Shown: one piece after another, positions 18,702 through 29,748 of the stretch
How positions within the stretch are numbered: position 1 is the first letter of the stretch
Layout: each line of letters begins with the position of its first letter
NCBI GenBank assembly: GCA_023664865.1
Contig: JAMPEU010000009.1
Coordinates: forward strand, 1 to 64,000
Reading direction: 5' to 3'
Origin: Butyrivibrio sp.
GTDB taxonomy: Bacteria > Bacillota > Clostridia > Lachnospirales > Lachnospiraceae
Length of the DNA: 64,000 nucleotides
The notes under the pieces: generated by a model
What the model saw: the letters and a program-made list of their open reading frames with translations, nothing else
What the model was told of the DNA's origin: nothing
Database searches by the model: none
Program-made: the position numbers and the translations under genes

Positions 18702-18736
18702 AAAAGGGACAGCGCCAAATTAAGCCTGTCCCTTTT
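18702..18736 (-). terminator. Terminator of the ATP synthase operon
   Basis: Perfect 11-bp stem (18702-18712 with 18726-18736), 13-base loop, arms ending in TTTT on the minus strand, beginning 14 bases after the atpC stop. Confidence 0.75.
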
Positions 18737-18749
18737 AATAAAAATTATA

Positions 18750-19157
18750 CTATTTTACTGCTTCAATTCTGGCAATCGCACGTTTAAGCGACATCTCGGC
18801 ACGCTTCATGTCAGTACCCGGAGCTTTTTCCCTGATTCGGTCTTCTGCGCGTGTTTTTGCGTCCTGCGCCCTATCCAAATCAATCTCCGTAGGCCATTCA
18901 ATAATCTCCGCCAGAATCGTCACCCCATCGGGTAAAACCTCTACGAATCCCGCATGTAATGCGGCTTCTTTAATATCGCCATCCTGAGTAATCGTCAAAA
19001 TACCGGGGGCGATAATCATAGTCATCGGAATATGCTGTTTATATATACCGACTTCGCCCTCTATGGTATTAAACTCCACCATGGATACTTCGTCTTCATA
19101 AAATACCCTGTCCGGTGTAATAATCTTTAACGTAAATTTATTATCATTCTCAGCCAT
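18750..19157 (-). CDS. atpC: F-type ATP synthase epsilon subunit
   Basis: Central-stalk subunit that couples rotation and regulates ATP hydrolysis. The product is 135 residues, normal length. It has the N-terminal beta-sandwich with FNTIEGEVGIYKQHIPM and ALHAGFVEVLPDGVTILAE, then the two-helix C-terminus with the repeated Arg/Ala pattern. Last gene of the atp operon, 14 bases after atpD, followed by a strong terminator. Confidence 0.97.
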   Translation of the reverse strand: MAENDNKFTLKIITPDRVFYEDEVSMVEFNTIEGEVGIYKQHIPMTMIIAPGILTITQDGDIKEAALHAGFVEVLPDGVTILAEIIEWPTEIDLDRAQDAKTRAEDRIREKAPGTDMKRAEMSLKRAIARIEAVK

Positions 19158-19171
19158 GCCTAACCCACCCC

Positions 19172-20596
<1,425 letters not shown>

Positions 20597-20620
20597 TCAT
20601 ACTTTGCCATCTGTCAGATA

Positions 20621-21484
20621 TTACGAAATGGCATTTGCTCCCGCAATAATTTCTGTTAATTCCTGTGTAATAGAGCCTTGTCTTGCTCTGTTATACATTA
20701 ACGATAAGTGGTCTATCATTTCTTCAGCATTGCTTGTTGCGGAATCCATCGCCTGCATTCTCGCACCATTCTCACTTGCCACTGCCTCTATCAGACCTCC
20801 GTATATCAGGCTGGTAACGTACTTCGGAATAATCAGTTCGAGCGCCTCATCGTCTTCCGGTTCAAAATTCATCAGCGCCTTACTTGATTTATCCTGTACT
20901 TTTTCATCCTTTTTCTCAGCTTCTACCGGAAGCAGTTTTAACAAAGTGGGCTCATGCACCACTGTGTTTTTAAATCCGGTATAAGCAAGATAAATTTCAC
21001 CAACCTCGCCTTTTGCATAGGAATCCAGAACCCTTGAACTAAGCGCCATCGCATCGACATAAAGCGGTTCTTCGATAATGTCGGAATCTTCTTCCACTAT
21101 CTCATAGCCTTTACGATGCAGTGAATCACGTCCTTTTTTTCCTATCGCATAAATACGTAGGTCCTCTTTCTTCAAACCGCTCTGCATAATCAGCTTCACA
21201 ACATTAGAGTTATATCCGCCCGCAAGTCCTTTGTTAGAGGTTATAACTATTACGGCTTTCTTTGAAGACTCTCCGCCTTTTAGATAAGGATGGTTTAAGT
21301 TCTCTGTTTTTGCCAGCATAGAGGTCACTGTCTCATACATACAGTTAAAGTATGCTTTCGCCTGTTCTGCACGGTGTTTGGCTTTCTGCAGTTTTACGGT
21401 AGAAACAAGCTTCATTGCCTTGGTAATCTGCTGAGTACTTTGGATACTACCCTTCCGCCTTTTTATATCTCTCATTGAGGCCAT
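20621..21484 (-). CDS. atpG: F-type ATP synthase gamma subunit
   Basis: Rotor shaft of F1. The product is 287 residues, with the N-terminal MASMRDIKRRKGSIQSTQQITKAMK and the C-terminal coiled helix NRARQGSITQELTEIIAGA that match the family. A Lys/Asp-rich insertion (EKKDEKVQDKSS) near residue 195 is a surface loop. It lies between atpA and atpD. Confidence 0.97.
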   Translation of the reverse strand: MASMRDIKRRKGSIQSTQQITKAMKLVSTVKLQKAKHRAEQAKAYFNCMYETVTSMLAKTENLNHPYLKGGESSKKAVIVITSNKGLAGGYNSNVVKLIMQSGLKKEDLRIYAIGKKGRDSLHRKGYEIVEEDSDIIEEPLYVDAMALSSRVLDSYAKGEVGEIYLAYTGFKNTVVHEPTLLKLLPVEAEKKDEKVQDKSSKALMNFEPEDDEALELIIPKYVTSLIYGGLIEAVASENGARMQAMDSATSNAEEMIDHLSLMYNRARQGSITQELTEIIAGANAIS

Positions 21485-21526
21485 AGCATCACCTTCTACT
21501 TTCTATCTAAGCTTTTTATAGTCTGA

Positions 21527-23032
<1,506 letters not shown>

Positions 23033-23060
23033 TCATACGCACCTTTCTTTTATAATTAGT

Positions 23061-23606
23061 TTAAATCTGAACTTTTAATAAATCTCTCTGCATTTCATTT
23101 AGTTTTGTTTTTATGCTGCTGTCCACAACCCTGTCGCCTATACGCACTACCATACCGCCAATCAGTGCCGCATCATGTTTATAATGCATCTCCATAGACT
23201 TATATTTGGTTGTGTCGAGAAGCCTGCGCTCAATCTTCGCGCGCTGTTCATCCCGCAGCGGAACCGCCGTGGTAACAGTAGCGACGCCTATTCCTTTATA
23301 CTTCTTCACTTCCATAATGAAGTATTCAAGAATATCGTCTATTTCCTGATAACGATCTTTGGAAATTATAATTGTCATAAAACCTAACAGTTCGTCGGAA
23401 AGTTTTCCCTTAAAAACATTGTCAAGCACCTTAAGTTTTTCTTCTTTGATAATCTTTGGATGTTCCATAAGTCTGCCAAATTCATCATTTTTCTTAAGGA
23501 TATCCCGCAGCTGTTGTATCTCTTCATACAGCTCGTCAACTTTGTTTTCTTCTACTGCTAGTTCAAACAACGCATCTCCATATGTCTTTGAAATTAGCTT
23601 AGCCAT
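23061..23606 (-). CDS. atpH: F-type ATP synthase delta subunit
   Basis: Peripheral-stalk subunit joining F1 to the b dimer. The product is 181 residues. The N-terminal AKLISKTYGDALFELAVEE and the C-terminal LIGGMVVRIGDRVVDSSIKTKL, the family signature, are both seen. Its start overlaps the end of atpF by 13 bases, which suggests translational coupling. Confidence 0.96.
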   Translation of the reverse strand: MAKLISKTYGDALFELAVEENKVDELYEEIQQLRDILKKNDEFGRLMEHPKIIKEEKLKVLDNVFKGKLSDELLGFMTIIISKDRYQEIDDILEYFIMEVKKYKGIGVATVTTAVPLRDEQRAKIERRLLDTTKYKSMEMHYKHDAALIGGMVVRIGDRVVDSSIKTKLNEMQRDLLKVQI

Positions 23607-24157
23607 GTACTTTCACCCATTTCGCTCAGCGTTTCATCAATCAGACTATCCTGAACAGTCGTATCAATTGCCGCGTTTACGACCTTTCCTGCCATCAAAG
23701 ATGCCAATACAACCATCTCTCGCTTAACTTCGTCAGCCGCTTTCTTCTTCTCCAGTTCGGCTTCCACATTAGCTCTTTCAACAATTCTTGCGGCTTCTTC
23801 CTTTGCCTCGGCAACAATCTTGTTTTCATTCGCTAATGCTCTCTTCCTTGCTTCGCTTAAGATGTTCTCCGCTTCTTTATCAATGTCCTTTAATTTGGCT
23901 TCATACTCAGCCTTCAACTCTCTTGCATCCGCCATATCCTTTGCAGCATTATCGAGTTCGCCCTTAATCTTATCCTGCCTTGCCTGAAGCATATTTCTTA
24001 CAGGATTGAACAAAAGGTGCGACGCAATAAAGAACAATGCAATTACTGCAATAATAGTCAATACTGCATCGCTAATCAACTGAAGGTCTAAGTCGAAAAG
24101 TCTCGGCTCCATTTCAGCCGCCGCCAATACAAGATTCATACTCAATATCGCATTCAA
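23594..24157 (-). CDS. atpF: F-type ATP synthase b subunit
   Basis: Membrane-anchored peripheral stalk. The product is 187 residues: a single hydrophobic helix at about residues 30-50 (ISDAVLTIIAVIALFFIASHLLF), then a long charged coiled coil rich in Ala, Glu, Lys and Arg. It sits between atpE and atpH, overlapping atpH by 13 bases. Only one b-type gene is visible, so the stalk is presumably a homodimer. Confidence 0.96.
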   Translation of the reverse strand: MNAILSMNLVLAAAEMEPRLFDLDLQLISDAVLTIIAVIALFFIASHLLFNPVRNMLQARQDKIKGELDNAAKDMADARELKAEYEAKLKDIDKEAENILSEARKRALANENKIVAEAKEEAARIVERANVEAELEKKKAADEVKREMVVLASLMAGKVVNAAIDTTVQDSLIDETLSEMGESTWLS

Positions 24158-24197
24158 GCTTTAAGCCTCCTTTCACTTATTTTTTTGCCAGAGGCTC

Positions 24198-24482
<285 letters not shown>

Positions 24483-24544
24483 TTAAAGCATTTTAATAAC
24501 TTAATAATGTAAAGCAGCCGTTATGATATTCCATCATCTGCCGC

Positions 24545-25267
24545 TTAACCGTCTGTCGTACAGGCGTCTGTAATGTATGTCATAGTCAACATACAGAATA
24601 CATAAGTCTGAATCGCGCCTGAGAACAAGTCGAAATAAACATGAAGCGCTGCCGGCCATATAATTGCGACTTTAGACAGCAGACCGTAAACCAACGCCAT
24701 CATGACCGTTCCGGACAAAACATTGGCAAACAAACGCAGCGAAATTGAAATCGGCACGGCGACGTCGCCAATGATATTGATGGGCGCCCAGAAAGGCCAC
24801 GGATCGCACAAACCGGCAATAAAGCCTTTTACCTTCTGGTATCTTAACTTGTTGAAAAGTATCAGTGTGAAAGTCATGATACCGAGCGGGAAAGTGACTC
24901 CGTAATCAGCCGTAGGCGGACGCAGTCCAAACAATCCGGAAATATTGCTTAGAAGAATAAAGATAAATATTGTTCCAATATAGTTCCGGAACTGGGGCGA
25001 AAATTTACCCATAACTCCGCTCACCATATTGTCCAGCTTTTCCACAACCATCTCTACGATGTTCTGAAAAGTCCCCGGAACTTCAGAAGCATGTTTGATT
25101 ACCTTATTTGCCGCAATGCAGAATCCGATAATCACCAGCATGACAATCAGTACGCAGACATGAGTCGTCGTAATCCAGACCGTCTGACCGAAAAGCTGAT
25201 ACGAAAATACTCCGTGTATCATAAAATCTATATCAGCATCAGCAGACATTAGAATTCCTTGCCCCAT
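24545..25267 (-). CDS. atpB: F-type ATP synthase a subunit
   Basis: Stator channel subunit. From the ATG at 25267 it is 240 residues with five to six hydrophobic helices. The key arginine lies in VPISISLRLFANVLSG, and LHVYFDLFSGAIQTYVF is the final-helix signature. The start is set by AGGGGGTGAG just before it; the frame is open 13 codons further but lacks a site. It follows atpI by 28 bases. Confidence 0.96.
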   Translation of the reverse strand: MGQGILMSADADIDFMIHGVFSYQLFGQTVWITTTHVCVLIVMLVIIGFCIAANKVIKHASEVPGTFQNIVEMVVEKLDNMVSGVMGKFSPQFRNYIGTIFIFILLSNISGLFGLRPPTADYGVTFPLGIMTFTLILFNKLRYQKVKGFIAGLCDPWPFWAPINIIGDVAVPISISLRLFANVLSGTVMMALVYGLLSKVAIIWPAALHVYFDLFSGAIQTYVFCMLTMTYITDACTTDG

Positions 25268-25295
25268 AATCTCACCCCCTTTTGTACTAAAATTA

Positions 25296-25706
25296 TTACA
25301 TTCCAAATACTTTGGAACTGATTTTATGTGTAAAAGGCTGCATATATGCAGACACTTTCATTCCCATATACCCGAAGAATGTAAAAATAGGATTGGCAAA
25401 TCCGCTTTTGTAAAGCACAGCCATTACTGCAAAAAGCGCCGCAAACCTTACGATGCTCTGTCCCCCTATTGTCCTGACGGCATCTTTCTCCGGCATATCA
25501 AGGCCCCTGTTAAGCGACCACCACATATGGGCAGCGCCAAGCATCCCCAGCACAATGCCAATCCATAATCCAATGCTGTATCCGGCGCTGCGCGTAAATA
25601 TCAGCATAACTATCTGGAATGTCACCCCATAAAAAAAAATACCCAGACACAAGTCAAAGAGTGTTGTATCAATTTTTATCTTCCGGCTCTTCTCCATCGC
25701 GTTCAT
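25296..25706 (-). CDS. atpI: ATP synthase-associated subunit I (AtpI-like)
   Basis: Small membrane protein thought to help c-ring assembly or stability. From the ATG at 25706 it is 136 residues with four hydrophobic helices (LCLGIFFYGVTFQIVMLIF, LWIGIVLGMLGAAHMWW, IVRFAALFAVMAVLY, PIFTFFGYMGMKV). The start is judged from GGGGACAG before it, and the reading frame overlaps the end of atpZ by 38 bases. The assignment rests on operon position and topology, since sequence conservation in AtpI is low. Confidence 0.75.
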   Translation of the reverse strand: MNAMEKSRKIKIDTTLFDLCLGIFFYGVTFQIVMLIFTRSAGYSIGLWIGIVLGMLGAAHMWWSLNRGLDMPEKDAVRTIGGQSIVRFAALFAVMAVLYKSGFANPIFTFFGYMGMKVSAYMQPFTHKISSKVFGM

Positions 25707-25956
25707 CTTTCTGTCCCCTGTCCTTACGCCTGCGCGTTTCGGCTGGGACTTCATATATTTTCTTGGCAAATCTCATTACATTCTTAAATCCGGCAGCCGC
25801 TCCGACAAAAAATAAAATAATCACCCAGATATCGGTTCCGCATTTTTCATCTATGAAAATACCTATAACAGAACAAAGAAAAATCGGAACAAGCATGTTA
25901 ATACCGAACTGGCTTACCATCATCAAGGCATTATAGACATTTTTATTATATTTCAC
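25669..25956 (-). CDS. atpZ: AtpZ/AtpI-family membrane protein
   Basis: First gene of the ATP synthase operon; 95 residues, two hydrophobic helices (FGINMLVPIFLCSVIGIFID and WVIILFFVGAAAGFKNVM) and a highly charged tail. Such AtpZ proteins (related to the AtpI/gene 1 family) usually head Firmicute atp operons and have been linked to ion or Mg2+ handling or assembly. The tail overlaps the start of the atpI-like gene. Confidence 0.8.
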   Translation of the reverse strand: MKYNKNVYNALMMVSQFGINMLVPIFLCSVIGIFIDEKCGTDIWVIILFFVGAAAGFKNVMRFAKKIYEVPAETRRRKDRGQKDERDGEEPEDKN

Positions 25957-25994
25957 TTTTTTTCCTTTACAAGGTTTTTATATCCATAAATAAA

Positions 25995-26023
25995 ATTATA
26001 TCCATTTTTTGTCTGATTGTCCA
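25995..26023 (-). promoter_or_regulatory. Promoter of the ATP synthase operon
   Basis: Minus-strand TGGACA (26018-26023), exact 17-base spacer, and TATAAT (25995-26000), about 40 bases before atpZ. Confidence 0.65.
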
Positions 26024-26126
26024 GTAAATTTCCACCAAACATGTCATAAAAAAGAACTTATCGTTGACTTTTTAAATAATGCGGTGTAACGTCTTATATA
26101 TAATAATGTAAAAGTCAGGAGAAAAC

Positions 26127-26615
26127 ATGTCAGAGCCCATATTATATCGTAAAAGAATTATTCCGGAAGAATGTATCCTGTTAAAAGACGACAAAATCTT
26201 ATTTCAAGATAAGGAAATAATCGTCACAGGCTGGAATTCACTAAAGCCTAAACGTGACCTTCATCACGGCTATTCCTGCTATTATCTTAATGAAGGCTTT
26301 AAGGTAAGCAAATTTCTCCGTCAGGATAATTCACTGATGTTTTGGTATTGCGATATTGTGGAATATGAATACTTTGGAGAGACAAATACATATATCGTCA
26401 CGGACCTTCTCGCCGATGTAGAAGTCCGTCCGGACGGTTTCGTAAAAGTAGTTGATTTGGATGAGCTTGCCGAGGCGTTAGAAAAGAATCTCATATCGGA
26501 AGATACCCTTAAGAGAGCCCTGCTACAGCTTAACAATCTGCTGCAAATCATATATGCCGGGGATTTCGGCAGGCTTAAAACTCCGATTGAACAAGCTATA
26601 GCAAATACTCTTTAA
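26127..26615 (+). CDS. DUF402-domain protein
   Basis: Function unknown; 162 residues. The middle (WYCDIVEYEY, YIVTDLLADVEVRPDGFVKVVDLDELAEA) fits the DUF402 barrel, a fold linked to nucleotide or RNA phosphate chemistry in FomD- and Ntdp-type proteins. AGGAG lies before the ATG. It is divergent from the atp operon. Its last four bases overlap the end of the convergent SleB-type gene, so the stop codons are tail to tail. Confidence 0.78.
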   Translation: MSEPILYRKRIIPEECILLKDDKILFQDKEIIVTGWNSLKPKRDLHHGYSCYYLNEGFKVSKFLRQDNSLMFWYCDIVEYEYFGETNTYIVTDLLADVEVRPDGFVKVVDLDELAEALEKNLISEDTLKRALLQLNNLLQIIYAGDFGRLKTPIEQAIANTL

Positions 26616-27808
26616 TAGAAAATATGTCCGCCTATGGTATATTTGGGCGTTACTCCACTTACAGGAGTCCTGAAATACAGGCATGTCCCAACATTGGTCG
26701 TGCCTGACATAACCTCGTCCGCCGCCTGATAGCAGCTTTGAGTCGCTCTTCCTTCCGCAAGGGCAAGCGCCAGTCTTCCGCTTGCCACAGGCGAGAACTG
26801 CTTATTCTGATAAATAACACCCACTATTGTATTCGGATAAACCGAACTTAATACCCTGTTCATAACCACAGAGCCTACCGCCACCTTGCCTTCATACGGT
26901 TCTGCGCCGGCTTCACAATAGATAAGATTGGCGAGAAGATACCTGTCATCTGCGGCAAAGGTTACTTCCGAAATGTCACGCCAGCTCGACTGAGCCGCAA
27001 GCTGCGTCATGCGAATTTCCTCTTCCAGTTTTGCCTTTAGAGCCGTAATATTCTTATCCTGCTCTTTAATCTGCTGCTCATACGCTTCCGCCGCGGCTTC
27101 CGCATCGGAAATCTGGTCGGACGTAATGGCAAGCGAGGTGCTTGCCTGGCTTACCAGTCCCGATACCCTGCTCTGTTCCGCCACGACCTGTACTTTATAC
27201 TGGTCAAGCTCGCTTTTATCAGTCTCTAACAATGCCTTATCCTGCTCAAGCTGGCTGGCTATTTCTTCAATCATTTCCTGCGTATCTATATAGCTCTGCA
27301 GCGTCCTCTGCTCATACGCCGACAGCTGCTCTATATATTCTCCGCGGTTCAGCATATCCGAAAAGCTTCCTGAAGAAAAAATCATCTCCAGATACATAAT
27401 ATCGCCGTTTTCATACAAAAACTTAACGAGATTCTTCATATTCTCATATTGTGCATCTTTTACGGCTATTGCATCTTCCAAATCCTTATTTGCCTGCTCA
27501 ATTTTCAGATTAGTCGCATCAATCTCGCTTTCCTTCGCGTATATTTTGGTCTCTAAATCGCTCAGGTTACTGCTTACCTGAGACAATTCCGTATTCAGAT
27601 TGGACAACGTTCCCTTTAAAGAATCTCTCTGGTCTTCAAGCCCTTCCAGATTCTCCATCGTTTGGTCCAATTCCGACTGCGTCTGATTACGCTGTTCCTG
27701 CGCCTGCTGCAGCTGCTGCTTAGTTGACTCTGAGGCATAGACGCAAGTATACGCTGCGCAAAGCAGCGCTAAGAGAACAATCCCCGCTGCCTTTCGTTTA
27801 AAATCCAT
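26612..27808 (-). CDS. Secreted coiled-coil cell wall hydrolase with SleB/CwlJ domain
   Basis: Probable peptidoglycan hydrolase acting outside the membrane, 398 residues. It has a signal peptide (FKRKAAGIVLLALLCAAYTCVYA), a long Gln/Glu/Lys-rich coiled coil to about residue 260 resembling the PcsB/EnvC N-terminal region, and a C-terminal Hydrolase_2 domain with ANLIYCEAGAEPYEGKVAVG, where the Glu is the likely catalytic residue, and CLYFRTP. The ATG at 27808 is chosen because GGAGG lies six bases before it; a TTG 12 bases earlier is less likely. It lies 14 bases after rpiB. A role in spore germination or wall turnover is inference. Confidence 0.85.
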   Translation of the reverse strand: MDFKRKAAGIVLLALLCAAYTCVYASESTKQQLQQAQEQRNQTQSELDQTMENLEGLEDQRDSLKGTLSNLNTELSQVSSNLSDLETKIYAKESEIDATNLKIEQANKDLEDAIAVKDAQYENMKNLVKFLYENGDIMYLEMIFSSGSFSDMLNRGEYIEQLSAYEQRTLQSYIDTQEMIEEIASQLEQDKALLETDKSELDQYKVQVVAEQSRVSGLVSQASTSLAITSDQISDAEAAAEAYEQQIKEQDKNITALKAKLEEEIRMTQLAAQSSWRDISEVTFAADDRYLLANLIYCEAGAEPYEGKVAVGSVVMNRVLSSVYPNTIVGVIYQNKQFSPVASGRLALALAEGRATQSCYQAADEVMSGTTNVGTCLYFRTPVSGVTPKYTIGGHIFY

Positions 27809-27822
27809 AAGTTCCTCCAATT

Positions 27823-28260
27823 TTATTTTAATGTGTCATCCACCATTGACACACGCCTTATGTGCTTCTCTTCTTTAGAAAACTCCGTATTCAGGAATGT
27901 ATCCACAATACTAAGCGCCAGATTATTTCCTATAATTCCGCCGCCCATCGCCAATACGTTCGCATCATTATGCAGCCTTGTGAGTCTGGCGGACACCGTG
28001 TCAGAGCATAACGCGCAGCGTATGCCCGGTATTTTATTCGCCACCATGGAGATTCCTATTCCCGTCGTACATATAACTATGCCCTTCTCGCACGTGCCGT
28101 CAGCCACTGCCTCAGCTACAGCCCTTCCGTAGATGGGATAGTCGCAGGAGCTTTTATCCATACAGCCATAGTCCTTGTATTCTATCTCTTGCGCGTTAAA
28201 GTAATCAATTACCGCCCTTTTTAAATCGTAACCGCCGTGGTCGCTGCCGATTGCTATCAT
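27823..28260 (-). CDS. rpiB: Ribose-5-phosphate isomerase B
   Basis: Interconverts ribose-5-phosphate and ribulose-5-phosphate; cytoplasmic. The product is 145 residues. It has the IAIGSDHGGYDLK start, the active-site CTTGIGISMVANK with its cysteine, and LTRLHNDANVLAMGG. GGAGG precedes the ATG at 28260, which is preferred to an in-frame upstream start. It lies between cwlD and the SleB-type gene. A related sugar-phosphate isomerase of the LacAB/RpiB group cannot be excluded, but the motifs fit RpiB. Confidence 0.9.
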   Translation of the reverse strand: MIAIGSDHGGYDLKRAVIDYFNAQEIEYKDYGCMDKSSCDYPIYGRAVAEAVADGTCEKGIVICTTGIGISMVANKIPGIRCALCSDTVSARLTRLHNDANVLAMGGGIIGNNLALSIVDTFLNTEFSKEEKHIRRVSMVDDTLK

Positions 28261-28339
28261 AATTTTCCTCCGCATTGCTTGTTGTGTTATCTTTTGCGTA
28301 CAGTATACCATACATTTTCCATTTTGGCTATTGCATGTA

Positions 28340-29050
28340 TTAAAGTTCGTTTAAATATTGCAGTATCCCCATATGTATAGCCCATGCAAGTTTCTCCTGA
28401 TAGTAGTCCGAGTCCAGTCTTTGCGCTTCGTCTCTGTTAGAGAGAAAGCCACACTCCACAATTACAATCGGCGATGAAGTTTTTTTCAAAAGGTAATAGC
28501 TGTCGTTTGCTTTTGCCTCGCGGGTATTGTCTTTGTCCACGCCATTTAATAACGCCCGTTGTATTTTCTCGGCAAGAATCCTGCTCTGTTCACCGCCCGT
28601 ATAGTAAAAAGTCTGCGCGCCATGCACATATTCTTCATGGTAGCTGTTCTGGTGAATACTGACAGTTACAATCGGCTTTGTCGTTTCTATCAGTTCCACC
28701 CGTCTTTTCATGTCCTGTACCTTTTTATTGGAAGCGTTTTCATCATAAAGTCCTGCGTCGGAATCCCTTGTCAAAACCACTTCTACGTCTTCCAATTCCA
28801 GAAATTGCTGCAGTTTCTTGGCAATTTCCAGATTTATGTCTTTCTCAAGCGCGCCGTTTATGCCGACTTTACCCGGATCTATTCCTCCATGTCCGGCGTC
28901 AATGACTACACACGGTTTTTCTTTTTTTGTTATAAATTTGTCAGACATCGTCTGCGTAGTTTGGGGAGATGAAATCGAATACAGTGCCGTAACAGCTAAC
29001 AGAACCGCAGCAATTCCGGCAGCAATTTTAAGTTTTTCCTTCTGTTTCAT
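28340..29050 (-). CDS. cwlD: N-acetylmuramoyl-L-alanine amidase, CwlD-like
   Basis: Zinc amidase; CwlD in Bacillus makes the muramic lactam of spore cortex needed for germination. The product is 236 residues, with an N-terminal signal anchor (LKIAAGIAAVLLAVTALYSI) and an Amidase_3 domain. Zinc ligands are expected at the His of DAGHGGIDPG, the Glu of GALEKDIN and the His of VSIHQNS; the catalytic Glu is in VIVECGFLSN. Size and layout match CwlD better than the larger vegetative amidases. It is followed by rpiB. Confidence 0.88.
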   Translation of the reverse strand: MKQKEKLKIAAGIAAVLLAVTALYSISSPQTTQTMSDKFITKKEKPCVVIDAGHGGIDPGKVGINGALEKDINLEIAKKLQQFLELEDVEVVLTRDSDAGLYDENASNKKVQDMKRRVELIETTKPIVTVSIHQNSYHEEYVHGAQTFYYTGGEQSRILAEKIQRALLNGVDKDNTREAKANDSYYLLKKTSSPIVIVECGFLSNRDEAQRLDSDYYQEKLAWAIHMGILQYLNEL

Positions 29051-29157
29051 ATACTCATTCCTACATAATAGTATTGTTATACTTTATGCAGGAATGGTAC
29101 AAAATATCATCTTTAGAATACTGCTATTCCTTAAATAATGTCCGAATAATGTCTGAT

Positions 29158-29601
29158 TTAGTATTCTCCATCCGATATCGTTTCTTTCTCTTCAATATCA
29201 TTTACAGGCTTTTCCAAACCTTCAATCTTTATATTGTTCTTTTGGGCATAATCCCACAACGCCGCGTGGATAGCCTCCTCGGCAAGCAGGGAACAATGCA
29301 CCTTGACAGGCGGCAGTCCATCGAGTGCTTCCATTACCGCTTTATTTGTCACCTGCAAAGCTTCCTGCACGGTTTTTCCCTTTACCAGCTCCGTCGCCAT
29401 ACTGCTTGTTGCAACCGCCGCGCCGCAGCCAAACGTCTTAAACTTAGCTTCGTTGATAATTCCTTCATCATCTATGTCAAGATATATGCGCATAATATCT
29501 CCGCACTTTGCATTTCCCACGGTTCCTACACCGCTTGGATTGTCTATTTCACCTACATTTCTAGGATTATTAAAATGATCCATTACTTTTTCACTATACA
29601 T
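29158..29601 (-). CDS. nifU: Iron-sulfur cluster scaffold, IscU/NifU N-terminal type
   Basis: Scaffold on which NifS-derived sulfur and iron are built into clusters. The product is 147 residues, with three conserved cysteines in NAKCGD, FGCGAA and KVHCSLLAE, plus an acidic C-terminal extension. The ATG at 29601 has AAGGAT five bases before it and AAGGAG further up. It lies downstream of nifS, separated by a 78-base palindromic element. The order regulator-nifS-nifU is the common clostridial minimal ISC operon. Confidence 0.93.
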   Translation of the reverse strand: MYSEKVMDHFNNPRNVGEIDNPSGVGTVGNAKCGDIMRIYLDIDDEGIINEAKFKTFGCGAAVATSSMATELVKGKTVQEALQVTNKAVMEALDGLPPVKVHCSLLAEEAIHAALWDYAQKNNIKIEGLEKPVNDIEEKETISDGEY

Positions 29602-29667
29602 ATGATATCCTTGCTCCTTCCAAAACATTTGTTATTAAATAATTGCGAAATTATCATTTGCTTTCAC

Positions 29668-29745
29668 GAGTTTAGGTAAATGAACAAAAACGGGGTTCCG
29701 ATGCGGTGGCAAGTCACCCCTTATTTTGTTCATTTACCTAAACTC
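29668..29745. repeat. Palindromic repeat element, copy 2
   Basis: A 78-base inverted repeat beginning GAGTTTAGGTAAATG and ending in its complement, placed 3 bases after the nifS stop. Compared with 11418-11497 the arms differ at paired positions: GGAGC/GCTCC becomes GGGGT/ACCCC, and AGC/GCT around the GGTG loop becomes TGC/GCA. The structure is kept while the bases change. Confidence 0.85.
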
Positions 29746-29748
29746 TGG

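Noticed and set aside
26064..26104. TTGACT and TATAAT as a promoter of the DUF402 gene
   Set aside because: The spacer would be 29 bases, and no acceptable -10 lies at 16-18 bases from TTGACT.
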